Positions 1 through 11,700 of a DNA stretch of 64,000 nucleotides are shown one piece after another (positions within the stretch are counted from its first letter, which is position 1; every line of letters starts with the position of its first letter). Both the position numbers and the translations under genes were made by a program. Source of the stretch: Podarcis raffonei. Its lineage: Eukaryota; Chordata; Lepidosauria; Squamata; Lacertidae. The stretch spans positions 31,310,501 to 31,374,500 of the forward strand of contig NC_070614.1 of NCBI RefSeq assembly GCF_027172205.1. Reading direction: 5' to 3'. The notes beneath the pieces are model-generated. The model was not told the origin of the DNA, made no database searches, and worked only from the letters and a program-made list of their open reading frames with translations.

Positions 1-602
1 TGGAGTGGTGCTTCTTGGAATGCATTATGTCACAATCCAATATGCATCTACTCTGAAAGTCAGTCCCATTCAGTTCAATGGTTAATAGTCCCAGGTAACT
101 GTCCATAAGAGTGCAGTCTTAATGTAAGAAATGAGCACGTCACAAAGTGTGTTTACATTGTTTACCAAGATGTTATAAAGGTGCATTACCTTTTCCAGAA
201 ACAAATCAGCAAAATATTATAAAATTATTTAATTAGTTGAAGTGTGACTTCCTACAAGGTTGCAGAAATTTCTGAAATTTTATGTTGTCCCCTAAAATGG
301 CTGGAATTGTCAATGAAGGTTAACATTCACCAAATTGCAAATGTCCATCACACCATTGCATTTGTCAACACATTTCACCAACAGCAAAGCTTTCCCCTTA
401 AACTGAATGGAAGTGGTTGGTCATAGAATTTTTATACAGATATGCTCTAATGTCTCTACAGAGATAATGTGTGCACTCTAGCTGGTGAACTGAACACATT
501 ATTATTATATTACTGTTTATAACACCCTTTATCAAAAGATCTCAGGACCAGGGATAGCACTAAGAACACATTTTATGGAGCATCAATAATAAAAACATAA
601 TA
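1..602. other. Intergenic, nothing recognised
   Basis: AT-rich non-coding sequence. The short open frames here show no family signature. I see no repeat that I can name before the SINE target-site duplication at 603. Confidence 0.5.
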
Positions 603-613
603 AAAAGCATAAT

Positions 614-988
614 GAAGGGATGCGGGTGGCGCTGTGGTGTAAACCACTGAGCCTAGGGCTTGCCAAACCGAAGGTTGTCGGTTCGAATCCCCGCGACGGG
701 GTGAGCTCTCTTTGTTCGGTCTCAGCTTCTGCCAACCTAGCAGTTTGAAAGCATGCCAAAATGCAAGTAGATAAATAGGTACTGCTCCTGCGGAAAGGTA
801 AATGGCGTTTCCATGCATTGCTCTGGTTTTTCCAGAAGCAGCTTAGTCATGCTGGCCACATGACCCAGAAAAACTGTCTACACACAAACGTTGGCTCCCT
901 CGGCCAGTAAAGCAAGATGAGCGCTGCAACCCCAGAGTCGTTCGCGACTAGACTTAACTGTCAGGGGTCCTTTACCTTTACATTTTTT
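614..988 (+). repeat. tRNA-derived SINE (Sauria/Squam type), full length
   Basis: The head is tRNA-like, with an A-box-like GTGGCGCTGTGGTGTAAACC and a perfect B box GGTTCGAATCC at 680-690. The body is the lizard SINE sequence and the tail is CCTTTACCTTTAC. It is flanked by an 11-bp target-site duplication, AAAAGCATAAT, at 603-613 and 989-999, so both ends are fixed. It is a retroposon, not a functional tRNA gene: there is no cloverleaf after the B box and the tail is SINE-specific. Confidence 0.9.
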
Positions 989-999
989 AAAAGCATAAT

Positions 1000-1710
1000 A
1001 ACAGGCAGCATAATACTAAAATAATCATTTCAACACATGACTGAATAGAGTTAATGATTTCAAATTTCTATCTAAGCACTGAACCAAGCAGCTGTTAATT
1101 GCAGGTGTGGAAGGGAATGATTTTCATTAGGACTGCAACACACAGGGAAGAGAGGGTTAATGTCTTTCATCAAAGGTCAAGGTCCTGATAAAAATCACTC
1201 CCTCCAATTTGCCATTAGACCTGGAAGGAATGTTTCCATTGGCATCAATGAGAAAGTTCCTTTATAAGCCAAAAGAAGGTGGGGGAAGGGAAACACTGGG
1301 GAAGCGTAGGAATGGGTGGGTGGAGAAGGAGTTAAAACTCCCCTCCCCAAATGTAGCAGACCTCACATCTGCCATGCTACTAATTAAACACACACAGAGA
1401 GACACACACACAATGATTCCTAATACATATTTAGCATCACAACTAGTTTGGCCCTAAGAGTCATGTTCTGTTCTTCAAAATAAGTGTCAGTGGTGATGCT
1501 CCAACTTTTGCCCCATGATTACTTTTTTTTAGTGGGAGAAATAGAGTTTGAGAACTGCATGAAAAAAATAAAATAAGTGCACATTTTGAACAACAGCTTT
1601 ATTTAATTCCAGACTTTGGTTTGAAAAGTGTGACCTGGGTAGTTTCTCAGTAAAAAATGTTTTTTAAAATCTCCATCTGTAATTGTGATGAAGTGAAGAG
1701 TGTTGACATG

Positions 1711-1711
<1 letters not shown>
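1000..1711. other. Intergenic sequence between the SINE and OR-1
   Basis: Low-complexity AT-rich sequence with a few short CA/GA runs near 1390. No gene or recognisable transposon was seen. Confidence 0.4.

Positions 1712-1759
<48 letters not shown>
1712..1759. repeat. (ATT)16 microsatellite
   Basis: Perfect trinucleotide run about 80 bp beyond the stop codon of OR-1. It generates a spurious poly-tyrosine reading frame on the plus strand. Many (ATT)n runs in this window are L2 LINE tails, but no LINE body is visible here. Confidence 0.95.
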
Positions 1760-1837
1760 TAGAGAAATTTGATTGGATAAATTATCTTAGTTTCACTTTG
1801 GTCCCATTGATACCAATGTGGAAAATCAGGGTGCCAC

Positions 1838-2827
1838 TTAAATCCACACACAGAGAAGAAAACTAAATAGTATATTATTGGAAGTGGTCCTTAGTCTTAA
1901 CAAATTAGACAAAGCAGCCTTGATCTCTTTATTTCTCATGCTGTAAATCAGTGGGTTCAGCAAAGGTGGGACCATGGAATATATCACTGTAAAAATTAAA
2001 TCTAAATGTGTTGCTGTATTAGTCATGGGACTCAAATAGGAAAACAAGCCTGTGACCATAAATGTGGAGAATACCATGAGATGTGGAAGGCAGGTAGAGA
2101 AGGCCTTTTGTCTTCCCTGTGCAGATGTCATCCTTAACACAGCACTAAAAATCTGTACATATGTCACAAGAACAAATATAAAGCAGCCTAACCCAATGAG
2201 AGAAAACAAGAGCAGAACTCCAGTTTCAATCTGATTTTTCTTAGAACAGGAAATCTTTACTAACTGTGGGATTTCACAGAAAAACTGATTGACAACATTG
2301 GAGCAGAAAGGAGTTGCAAAAGTGCTGACAGTGTGCAAACCTGCATAAAGAAACCCAGTGATCCATACAGTAAGGATCATTTCAGTGCACGCTCTCCTGT
2401 TCATCACCACCTGGTATTGCAGTGGATTACAGATAGCAACATACCGATCATAGGCCATGACTATGAGGAGGAAAAAATCAGTAGATAAGAAGAAGGTGAA
2501 GAATAGGGCTTGACCAACACATCCGGAATAAGAAATGAGAGTAGTATTCATGAGGGAATTGGCCATGGATTGGGGGATAATGACCGAAACCTGGCCCAGG
2601 TCCTGCATGGCCAGGTTCATCAGGAAGATATACATTGGTGTGTGCAGGTGGTGGTCAAAGGCTACTGCAGAGATTATTAAAAGATTCCCTGTTACAGTTG
2701 CCAAATACAATACCAGGAACAGGATGCTGTGTAGACTTTGTAATTTCTGAACTTTTGAGAATTCCAGAAGCAGAAACTCTGAAACAGTACTTTGGTTAGC
2801 AATGGCTTGATCCTTGCTAACATCCAT
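1838..2827 (-). CDS. OR-1: olfactory receptor, family 14-like
   Basis: A class II odorant receptor of 329 residues, predicted to be a seven-helix G-protein-coupled receptor in the cilia membrane of olfactory neurons. Visible marks are N-glycosylation site NQS at residue 11, GN of helix 1 (47-48), PMYIFLMNLA (64-73), the disulfide cysteine 103, MAYDRYVAIC (124-133), loop-2 cysteines 175/184/194, KAFSTC (241-246) and NPLIYSMRNK (291-300). The ATG at 2827 is chosen because a splice acceptor (polypyrimidine plus ACAG) lies 5 bases upstream, ending at 2833. A matching donor is at 5236-5237, giving a 5'-UTR intron of about 2.4 kb. The C-tail is unusually hydrophobic for a receptor tail. It is close to OR-3 throughout. 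The OR assignment is certain; family 14 is from remembered similarity, and no ligand can be inferred. Confidence 0.96.
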   Translation of the reverse strand: MDVSKDQAIANQSTVSEFLLLEFSKVQKLQSLHSILFLVLYLATVTGNLLIISAVAFDHHLHTPMYIFLMNLAMQDLGQVSVIIPQSMANSLMNTTLISYSGCVGQALFFTFFLSTDFFLLIVMAYDRYVAICNPLQYQVVMNRRACTEMILTVWITGFLYAGLHTVSTFATPFCSNVVNQFFCEIPQLVKISCSKKNQIETGVLLLFSLIGLGCFIFVLVTYVQIFSAVLRMTSAQGRQKAFSTCLPHLMVFSTFMVTGLFSYLSPMTNTATHLDLIFTVIYSMVPPLLNPLIYSMRNKEIKAALSNLLRLRTTSNNILFSFLLCVWI

Positions 2828-2832
2828 GCTAT

Positions 2833-5237
2833 CTGTAAAAAGAATCAGAAGTGCTATCTCTTAATTGTAACAGAATATTGTAATAATACAATGCTGTCTA
2901 AGAAGTGCTATAAGAGACAAATAAAACAGAGCTAGAAATAGGTGTGCCTAACTGAACCTTCAGTGACAATGGAGCATGTCCAAGCTATAGACCTCCTCCT
3001 TCCAGAACAGGCCATTCCCTAATCTTCTAGACTTGAGAACTCAGAGCACATATCACCTCTGTTTTTTCAAGATTCAGCTTCAATTTATTGGCTCACATCC
3101 AGCCCATCATTGTCTCCAAGCACAAGTATAGCTCCTGAACCACATCTCCTGTTTTAGATGGAACAAAGTGATAAACCCAAGTGTCACCCACATACTAATG
3201 GCACAAAATTTCCTAATTATGGCTCCCAGCAGTGTCATTTGTGTCCAATAAGGTCATAATGAGATTTTCTTCACTTACATTTGATCTACCTTGTAATTAC
3301 CTACCTATACCTCTGCTCAAATGTAAACCAAGGAGCTACAAGAGTTCTGCCCGTTGGAAAAGGCCTTTGTTATTTCTCGGTTCCATAGATCAACTATGGC
3401 TTTGGAAGGAGCAACTATCGTTCCCATAAACCTTCAGAAATTCACCAGAAACCACGACAATTGGGGGTGCACATTTTAATACCCCCCCCTTTCCAAGGGA
3501 AAGAGCTACTAAATTGTTTAATCTCAACAGGAAAAGACATGACCATGATAAGGGTTAAGATGTTTCAGATCTTTGCCCTCCCACATGGCTGTCAGGACCA
3601 AATGAAGAATATGTCCTGATGCATGTGATGTAGTAATGACATATTGGAATAGCCCCATAGCTGCCATAGTGGCCATGAAGCCCTGAACCAGCACAAACAA
3701 GCTAGTCTTCTGATGGGTATTGAATTCCCCCAGCACAATCCGAGACCACTTCCATTAACTCAGGTAGACAAATTGCTGGTTGACTGCCACTCGTTCTCTC
3801 CACCCAGCCAGGTGGGCAGGGTATAATTTGCCAACAACATCATCATCATCTCCATAACATGCCTAAAACAAGAGCTGAGCACAGTCAAAGTCAATTTGTC
3901 TCCCCCAAAATGGTGGGGGAAACCTTAGATTTATGCTGTTAACCCCACACAGCCTCTATTTGCACACCAAAGGATGATTTGTATCTCCCCACAGTTGAAA
4001 ATCAGCACTTCCCATCCCCCATAGCAAATCATTTCTGAAGGGGGGGGAAATATCTGAGGGAAGGAAAACTACATTGGCAAAAAATACTTTATATTTGTGG
4101 TCAAAGAATGGAGACATTTAAACAGTCAAAGGAAAGTGAGGAAATGAGGCATAAAAGTTCTGAACATGATGAAACTGTTTCTTGCAACTGAATGACATAC
4201 AGTGGTTAGCTATGTATGCTTACTTTGTATGTAAGGATTTATCCACACTTAACTTTCCTTCAGACTTTCCAGGCACAATCTGCACTTTAAAGCTCAGGAG
4301 TATTCCCCATGTAAACTTGCTCTGTAAAGCTGAGTAGGAGCAAACAGCAAGCCATGGAAAAGCCAAATTGCCATTTGTTGCACTTCAGCTTTAAAGAGTA
4401 GATTTTCATGGGCAAAGCTCGGGGCAAAAGAGAGAGTGCTTGGACATGGAGCTTTAAAGTGTTGGCTTGTTCCTGAAAAGAGTAGGGCAAAATGTAAGTG
4501 TGAATAAGTTCTAAGTTCCAGCTAAGTGTGATGAGACTACAACAGAACCAAAATGGGAAAGGTCTGTTCCATGGAAACCAGATACGTTGAAAATTAATGA
4601 TTTTTCAGGCTTTACATATGATAAGCATCCTAGCATCAAAGCACTAGAAAAGCAATTAATGTACACAGTCATACTGTAGTTACAAAAGTTGCATAAACTC
4701 CAATTAATACTCAGAAATTTCACTAGCCATGTAAAAACATTTTGATTTCCCATTACATTCCTTATAAATTTCGCCTGAGGAGAATCCTTGAATTTATTTT
4801 GAATGCTATGCTTGCAAAATCCACAAACAAGCAAGTGGTCTATGGAATGCTACTAAGAAATGTTGGAAATCTTAAGGAAACCAATTTCATGTTCCCCACT
4901 AAGTTTCTTAAAAAAAAAAAAAATTCTCTAGAGGAATCCCCAAATTCACTGAGAATATAAATCTAGTTTGGAATTTTGAAGGCAGCTTTTGTTTTATTCA
5001 TTGTGGTCCTGCATTGTATAATACATTGTTTTTTTCAGTAAAAGATTTCACATTTTTCGTGAAGAATAAAATACCAAAAATATTCCAGTGTCCAGAAAGA
5101 AGGGGGTGTGTGGACAGATTCAACGCAGTATTTTCCTAAATAGAAACTTTAGAGAATATATATGTGAGATCAATTAAGTAACTCCTATGGTGTTAAGTAA
5201 TATTTTAACTATATAAATTAATTTTTTTTTCTCTTAC
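2833..5237 (-). other. Putative 5'-UTR intron of OR-1
   Basis: On the minus strand the sequence starts with a donor (exon TGAAG, then GTAAGA, at 5238/5237) and ends with TTTTTACAG at 2833. The interior holds no recognised gene. About 4.0-5.2 kb is recognisably similar to 14.9-15.95 kb, the intron of OR-3, including the donor and the sequence 5' to it. The splice model is an inference from consensus sites and conservation between paralogues. Confidence 0.5.
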
Positions 5238-5400
5238 CTTCAAAAGCACTTTCTCTTCTATTGACTTCAGCTAACTGTATTTGGATAGTCATTCATGGAA
5301 ATATATGAAAATCAATCAGGTTTTGATGCCAGTAATCACCTCTTCAACATGGGGAGGAGATTGTACTAATATCTGTTTTGTGTTCCTAGAGATTTGCTCC
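5238..5400 (-). promoter_or_regulatory. Candidate 5' non-coding exon/promoter region of OR-1
   Basis: The segment upstream of the conserved donor at 5237 is alignable with 15959-16125 upstream of OR-3, although the surrounding bases have diverged. I place the first exon's 3' end at 5238; the transcription start cannot be seen. Confidence 0.35.
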
Positions 5401-5503
5401 CTGGAGTTCACCAGAGACTAGCAATAGAGACATTCAGGAAATGCATTCAACTTGTTATTTGGTGCAACATTTTTTTGAAAATATGGAGGACAGAAGATAC
5501 ATA

Positions 5504-5636
5504 AAGATAAAGGTAAAGGGACGCCTGACCATTAGGTCCAGTCGTGACCGACTCTGGGGTTGTGGCGCTCATCTTGCTTCCAGGTGTACAGCTTCCAGGT
5601 CATGTGGCCAGCATGACTAAGCTGCTTCTGGCGAAC
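5504..5636 (-). repeat. 5'-truncated tRNA-type SINE
   Basis: This is the 3' part of the same SINE family as at 614-988, in reverse orientation (tail CTTTACCTTTATC read on the minus strand). It is bounded by a 13-bp target-site duplication, CAGAAGATACATA, at 5491-5503 and 5637-5649. The tRNA head is absent. Confidence 0.85.
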
Positions 5637-5829
5637 CAGAAGATACATACCTATTAGCTAATTTTAGTTTGCTAATATTTCTGCCTGTGTTTGTATGCAT
5701 TTGCAGGCATTCCTCAGCAGACCTCTAATTTCCCCATCTGACCATGCTGCCCCATTGACTGCTGCTGAGCAATCTTTCAGCAATGGGCGGAATCAGAAAT
5801 GGCCACTCACCCAGTCCCAGTGGCATACT

Positions 5830-6000
5830 TTTGTAAAGAGGTGACCCACCACAGTGCAGGTTGTGGCAGGAACTGTCAAAATATATTGGGCCTCTCCACA
5901 GCGCCCCTGGCCCCCATACCATCTGCCCAATGACTTCAATATGGGAGGAATCAAGATGACCTACTCTGTGTCAACCTGGGAACCACTGCCCTGTGCTGCT
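5830..6000. repeat. Unclassified dispersed repeat, copy 1
   Basis: The segment has collinear similarity to about 23013-23170: the AAAGAGGTGA core, then GGTTGTGGCA-like, CCCAATGACTTCAATATGGGA and GTCAACCTGGGAACCAC blocks recur in the same order. No family is recognised and no terminal repeats are visible. Confidence 0.45.
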
Positions 6001-7977
6001 TCAGATCTGGGTGGGGCCAATGTCTAATTAAATGTGATGCCAGTCCTGGAGTGCAACTCCACTCCCCAACTATGTGTTAAAATGATGAGGATGTCTAGGG
6101 GATTGGGAACCTTCTTCAGTCAAGGACCACATTACATCCTGGACCAGGACCAGGTACCACTGCTGGACAGGGCCAGAGATAAAACTAGATGCAGCGATAA
6201 ATGTGAATTTTACATTTGCAAAGTAGGCTAGATTCTGTACACGCAGACTACCCTCTCTAACCTCCATCCTGAGAAGTGAGAGGCATTAACAGAGCTCAAG
6301 GACACATTTCAGTCAGGCAAAACAATTCAGGAAGGTGTGAAGCAGGCATGGGGAGATTGTGTTACTGAAGATTTATAGACTGTGGAGTGTCCCAAGAGCC
6401 ACGTAGAGGAGTCTAAGGGGTTGCATTTGACTCCCACAACTGAGGATCAATAGCAGGGCAGTCCAGCCTTTCAAACCAAGTGGGACACAAGAGTTGATAC
6501 CGAAACCACAGACCACACACTGAATTAAATTTTCATGTCATTAATTAAAGTGTTCACAATAGAGTTAATACTATTTAATATATGCCACACACAATTTAAT
6601 GGTTTAATGTATTTATTCATTTATTTATTAAATAAATTTAATCTGCATACTCAGGGTGACTCCCTTACCAATACATAGATGCAAAACACAAAAATGTGGG
6701 AGAATCCAGGATCAGTGTGTGTGAGAGAGAATCCAACCCCTGAAAGATCTGAGCATATGGAACAGGAGTCAAAGTAACCACAAAACAATTACCACCACAT
6801 TCCATCCCTCTCATGCAGTTGCACTCCTGACTATCCCTCTCCCTGTCCATCCTGCTGGGGGTGAAGAGAAGAGGCAGAAAGTCACAAATCCAAGGACCCC
6901 TTTCCTTATTGATACATGTGTGTGTGCTTTGGGTGTGAGAGACATTAGAGGTGGGTATCTAAAAAAAATCCCCCCCTTGCTAATCTATAAACAAGAGCCC
7001 ATGTTTGCTCTTCCCACCAGACAGTTATTTTCTGCACAGCCAAGATCTACCTAGCCTGATCGCCCCAAATTGTCATTCCTCGCCAGCCCACTGATTCCCC
7101 ATTTTCTAGCCCCCAGCCAGGTCATTGACCTGTGTGAACAGGAGGCAATGAGGAGCCCCTCCAACTTACCAGAAGCAGCATTCTGGGGACTTGGGGGCAG
7201 CTCTCACCTAGCTCTCTGCTTCCTCCTTCCTGACATTGGTGGGTGGGGGGCAGCACCAGATTTAGAGCAGTGCTACCAGTTCACCCACACAGGATGCCAG
7301 CAACCCTGCCCCAAAACCCTCTTGCTGTTACCTGCCCTGCCTAGGACTCCCAAAAACGGCCTTGTAGGCTACATGTTGGGACACCCCAATCTTGGTATAA
7401 AATGCCCCATCTTCATTTGGAGTACTAATGCACGTTGCACTGTTTTATCTCTTCATATATTTTGACTATGGCAAGCTTATTCTAGTCACACTTTCCCACT
7501 TCTTTATAAAGGCTATAGATAAAACATTTCACCTCATTTTTTAAGGAATGAAACGCAATAGAAAACACCTTTGAGTGTGTTGCACCTGCTCTTTCCCAAT
7601 GACCTTTTGTCTCTCCAGTCTTCCCATTCCTCCACTTCTGGCTCCAATCCCACATCTGCAAAATGGAGACTGCATGTCAACAGAAGGGCTGGGATGTGAA
7701 ATCATAACACAAGAGGGAATTTGTGGCCACCCAAGGGTCATTCTGAATGCTGATTGCCATATGTGCAAGTTGTGACATAAAAAGAAAACAAAAAAAAACA
7801 TTATAACATCCCTATAATGACATACACAACAATGAGTTAAAAACAATTGAATCGGTGAAAATTTACAACACCTGCAAGAATGGGTACATAGGTAAGCTCC
7901 CATGAATGAAATTACTTTTTATCTATTGGCTTACATTTCCACAGCAAGAATTTATAACTAATACAAATGTTGAGGAA
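6001..7977. other. Intergenic, nothing recognised
   Basis: About 2 kb between OR-1 and OR-2 with scattered open frames of up to about 130 codons. These lack any domain signature and run through low-complexity proline/leucine stretches. No gene is supported. Confidence 0.4.
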
Positions 7978-7979
7978 TA

Positions 7980-8215
7980 CAGTGGTACCTTGGTTTACGG
8001 GCTTAATCCGTTCTGAAAGTCATTTCTTAAACCAAGGTGTGCTTTCCAATAGCAGTGGCAGACTCAATTTACAAATGGAACACACTCAACAGGAAGCAGA
8101 ACATGTTCTTCTTCCAAGGCAAAGTTCACAAACCAAAACACCTACTTCTGGATTTGCAGCGTTCTTAATCCAAGTTATTCATAAATTAAGCTGTTCTTAA
8201 ACCAAGGTACCACTG
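7980..8215. mobile_element. Short TA-flanked DNA transposon (MITE, Tc1/mariner-like)
   Basis: The ends are inverted repeats: CAGTGGTACCTTGGTTTA at the left and its reverse complement at the right. TA dinucleotides flank it (7978-7979, 8216-8217), as expected for TA target-site duplication. It has no transposase, so it is a non-autonomous element of 236 bp. A second copy of the family lies at 30737-30978. Confidence 0.8.
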
Positions 8216-8461
8216 TATAAGCTTTTAAGGAGAACATTGTTATGAATTTTAACATGTGATAATTTACCAGTCTGCCTCTGCTAGCATGGGTAATGGGTAG
8301 GGAGGATCAAAGCTTTAGTACAACATCAGTCTAAAGCCCTATATGGCTACAATCTTTACCTGAGAGTAATTCCCATTGAGTTCAGTGTTGCCTACTTCTG
8401 AGTAAACAAACATATGAATGGAAATTTTGCGCAAGGCATATAGACAACAGAAACTGTTTTT

Positions 8462-9421
8462 TTAAAATGCACTGGAGAACGGTTTTTGCCGAAGGATTGG
8501 GGGAGAAATGTTAGTAATCAGTTTCCAGAATGCCACTTTCAGTTCCTTATTTCTCATGCTATATATGAGTGGGTTCATTACTGGTGGCACCATGCAGTAG
8601 AACATAGAAACCAGGAGGTCAAATGCTGATGGGGAACTGGAACTTGGTCTGAAATAGACAAAGGTGCCACTTACCACAAACAGGGAAATAACAATAAAGT
8701 GAGGCAAGCAAGTTGAGAAGAATTTTTGCTTCCCTTGGCTGGATGGGATTCTAAGAATAGCTCTGAAGATCTGAACATAAGAAAAAATAATTAGAGAAAA
8801 GTAAATGAAGCCAAAAGAAGACCCAAAAATCAGAACCCAAATTTCATTGAGATATGAGTCAGAGCAAGAGATTTTCAGCAGTTGTGGGATTTCACAGAAG
8901 AACTGATTGATGACATTAGAACAGAACTCAAATCTGAATGTAGCCCCAGTGTACATAGTTGAATAAAAAACTCCACCAATCCATGCACTGGCTGCCATCT
9001 GAATGCAAGCTTTTTTGTTCATAACAGTCTCATAATGCAGTGGATTGCAGATGGCAACATAACGATCATATGCCATGACACCAAGAATGATGAAGTGGGA
9101 GACCATGAAGAAGACAAGAAAGGAGACTTGGCAGATACATCCAGAGTAAGAGATGGTTTGGGTCTTCATCAATGAATTTGCAATGGACTTGGGAACTGTA
9201 ACAGATATGGAGCCAAAGTCTTGGAATGACAGGTTGGCCAGAAAGAAGTACATGGGTGTATGAAGCTGGTGGCTATAGATGATGACTGTGATGATGAGAA
9301 GGTTTTCTATGAAGGCCACCAAATACATCATGACAAAAATGATGATGTGGAATATCTGCAACTGCTGGATTTCAGCAAATCCATGAAGAAGGAATCCATT
9401 CACTCTTGACTGGTTAGACAT
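8462..9421 (-). CDS. OR-2: divergent olfactory receptor, family 14-like
   Basis: An odorant receptor of 319 residues when started at the ATG at 9421 (MSNQSRVNG). The frame remains open 16 codons further upstream, but a splice acceptor (TTCACAG, ending at 9449) lies within that extension, so the inner ATG is preferred. NQS at residue 3 is a glycosylation site. PMYFFLANLSF, MAYDRYVAICNPL, FFSTCLPHF and NPLIYSMRNKE are present. Two family marks differ: the helix-1 GN pair is EN, and KAFSTC is KFFSTC. It is the most divergent member of the cluster, with no close paralogue in the window. The frame is intact, so it is probably functional, but the helix-1 glutamate makes this less sure. Confidence 0.93.
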   Translation of the reverse strand: MSNQSRVNGFLLHGFAEIQQLQIFHIIIFVMMYLVAFIENLLIITVIIYSHQLHTPMYFFLANLSFQDFGSISVTVPKSIANSLMKTQTISYSGCICQVSFLVFFMVSHFIILGVMAYDRYVAICNPLHYETVMNKKACIQMAASAWIGGVFYSTMYTGATFRFEFCSNVINQFFCEIPQLLKISCSDSYLNEIWVLIFGSSFGFIYFSLIIFSYVQIFRAILRIPSSQGKQKFFSTCLPHFIVISLFVVSGTFVYFRPSSSSPSAFDLLVSMFYCMVPPVMNPLIYSMRNKELKVAFWKLITNISPPILRQKPFSSAF

Positions 9422-9834
9422 TGTGCTTCTCTGATGTTTGTTTGGTACCTGTGAACAGAAATATATCATATTACTTCTTTCTTATTCAGCTGTAACTATC
9501 TTAGTGATGTTCTCTCAACATCTCTCTATCTGTTCTAACAGTGGTAAGCTTCAGCATTGAGTTTATTCATGTCTCATGTCTAATCACACCCTGAAGGTTT
9601 AATTCTCATGAGTCTTGTACAGCTCAGCAACACTGAATCAGATGTGTATTTTGAGAGTTGTGCAGGTGGTGAACTTAGATTGTCCGTGATCCAAAGTGCT
9701 GTTAGAATTTATATAAAGGACTTGGGCCATAATAGCTAACTGGGTCGCCATTCACCTTATGGTGAATGAAAAGTAGCATTTAAGATTATGGCAACCCCTC
9801 TTGAACTTCTGGTCCTGGGTACAATATAATAGTA

Positions 9835-10162
9835 TGTTGGAATTATTTTATGAACACAGCAAGGAAAGCTTAATGCAGTTTTATTTCGACAAGAAGCAAC
9901 AGTCACTGGGGAGTTCACCAGGGTCGATTCCACAGATGTATAAATTACACAGGCTTATATAGAGCCCTTTCCTTAGCTTTATACACATGGATGTAGAAAT
10001 TAAGTGACATTCACAGAGGAAAAGCAGGCATTATCAGAGCTAGAAACCTTGTTCAGCAAGAAGAGGATGGAACTTGTTATCAGGCTAGCTCAAGGCTGAG
10101 TTATTCCTGCACAAATATTCTTGACACATTCTTAGCACAATATGAGTAAGCTGATTCTAACA
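9835..10162 (-). mobile_element. Solo LTR (fossil), copia/ERV-like
   Basis: The segment starts TGTTGGAATT and ends GATTCTAACA, an inverted pair typical of LTR ends. Read on the minus strand it has a TATA box (TATATAAG, 9954-9961) and then a polyadenylation signal AATAAA (9880-9885) about 45 bp before its end, in the order U3-R-U5. No internal region is attached and no clear target-site duplication is seen, so it is an old remnant of about 328 bp. Confidence 0.65.
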
Positions 10163-10769
10163 ACATTTTTAATGCAATCTGGGTAATGGGAATCAATGGA
10201 TTCCCCTTACAGCAGTCTTAAAAATACTTGTGTTTTAGTAGGCATACAACAGACTCAACATGGTGTGACTCCTGGAGACAGATAACATTAGGCTGGTGCT
10301 TGTGGACAGCATCAGCTACCCTTTTACATTTGCTTGGGTCTCCCAACCCTCATACGTTCCATCAAAGTATCGTCACATTACATTTAGGATTCACCTAAAG
10401 GATGAATTGAATGCAGGTCGCCGAATGCAGTATTCCATCCACTATGACCATCAGATTGAATGGGAAGCCTCATCTATATGGAATTTTCACTTTGTGTAGA
10501 TACTCCATTACAAGGCTGAGTAGTGGTGGTGCCCAAAGTGCCTTCACGTATATTTTGTAAAACAATGGTCTTGGAATCCTGGAATTTTAGCACTTTGACT
10601 CTCTCTTGAGTAATTCCTCTTAATTAAGTGAAAGGTGAATCTGACAATTATATCCTTGGGCTTTACAATGGAACTCATATTTAAGGAAAACAGATGAGGC
10701 ACATGCCTAAGTTCTTGACATTGAAACCAGGAAAACTTTGAGAACAGATAATTCAACAGTCAGTCTGTG
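10163..10769. other. Intergenic, nothing recognised
   Basis: About 600 bp between the solo LTR and the CR1 fragment. No coding or repeat signature was recognised. Confidence 0.35.
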
Positions 10770-11700
10770 GGGACATAGAAAAGGATGATGTGATTACCAA
10801 GACCCAGCATGGGTTTCTCAAAAACAAGTCATGCCAGACAAATCTCATTTCTTTATTCCTTTTTTTCCTTTTCTTTTTTTGATGGATTGAATTGTCAAGC
10901 TTGGTGGATCAGGGGAATGCTGTGGACGTAGTGTAACTTGATTTCAGTAAGACTTTTGGCAAAGTCCCCCATGATATTTTTGGGAAGAAGCTGGTAAAAT
11001 GTGGGTTGAGTGGGGTAACTGTTAGTTGGATTTGTAGCTGGCTGGCTGACCCAATCCAAAGAGTACACCTAATCCTGGAAACAAGTGACAAGTAGGGTGC
11101 CACAGGGTTCTGTCCTGAGCTCATTGTTGTTCAATGTCTTTATAAATGACTTGGTCGAAGGAATTGAGGGGATGCTCATCAAGTTTGCAGATGACACCAA
11201 ACTGGGAGGGGTTGCTAATGCCATGAAAGACAGAATCAGGATTCAATATAACCTTAACAGATTGCAGACCTGGGCCCAAACTAAAAAAATGAATTTCTTC
11301 AGGGACAAATGTAAGGTTCCACATTTGACAGGAAGAAACAACTGCACTAAATCACTGGATTGCCAGTAGTACATGTAAAAAGGATCTAGGGGTCTTAGAA
11401 GACCACAAGCTTAAGATGTGTCAACAGTGTGTTTTAACAGCAAAAAAATAAATATAATGCTATCCTAGGCTGCATCAGCAGAAGTATAGTGTCCCAATCA
11501 AGGGAAGTAATAGTATCACTTTATTCTGCCTTGGTCAGATCACATCTAGAATATTGTGTAGTTCTGGGTTTCTCAATTTAAGAAGGATCATGGCAAGCTG
11601 GAATATGTGCAAAGAATGGTGGCCAAGATAACCAAGAGTCTGGAAAGGAAGCCTTATGAGGAACAGTTGAGGGAGTTGGGGTTGTTTAGCTTGAATTAGA
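10770..11700 (+). mobile_element. CR1-type LINE fragment (reverse transcriptase part and 3' region)
   Basis: Conceptual translation across frames shows reverse-transcriptase hallmarks of the CR1 clade: a GVPQGS-like stretch (RVPQGSVLSSLLFNVFINDL) near 11090-11150, then the catalytic FADDTKLGG near 11189-11205, then an LNRLQTWA-like segment. Further 3' is the CR1-like block ending near a GAGGAACAGTTGAGGGAGTTGGGG motif at about 11660-11680. Several frameshifts and stops interrupt it, and the 5' end is missing. It is a dead copy. Confidence 0.8.

Noticed and set aside
620-700. tRNA-like sequence with intact B box
   Set aside because: It is the head of a full SINE with tail and target-site duplications, not a tRNA gene; no complete cloverleaf follows.
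573-818. 81-codon minus-strand open frame
   Set aside because: It is antisense to the SINE and an artefact of repeat sequence.
1657-1866. Open frame with a poly-tyrosine run
   Set aside because: Produced by the (ATT)n microsatellite.
7070-7465. 131-codon plus-strand open frame
   Set aside because: No domain, no homology that I recognise, proline/leucine-rich low complexity, and no conservation elsewhere in the window.
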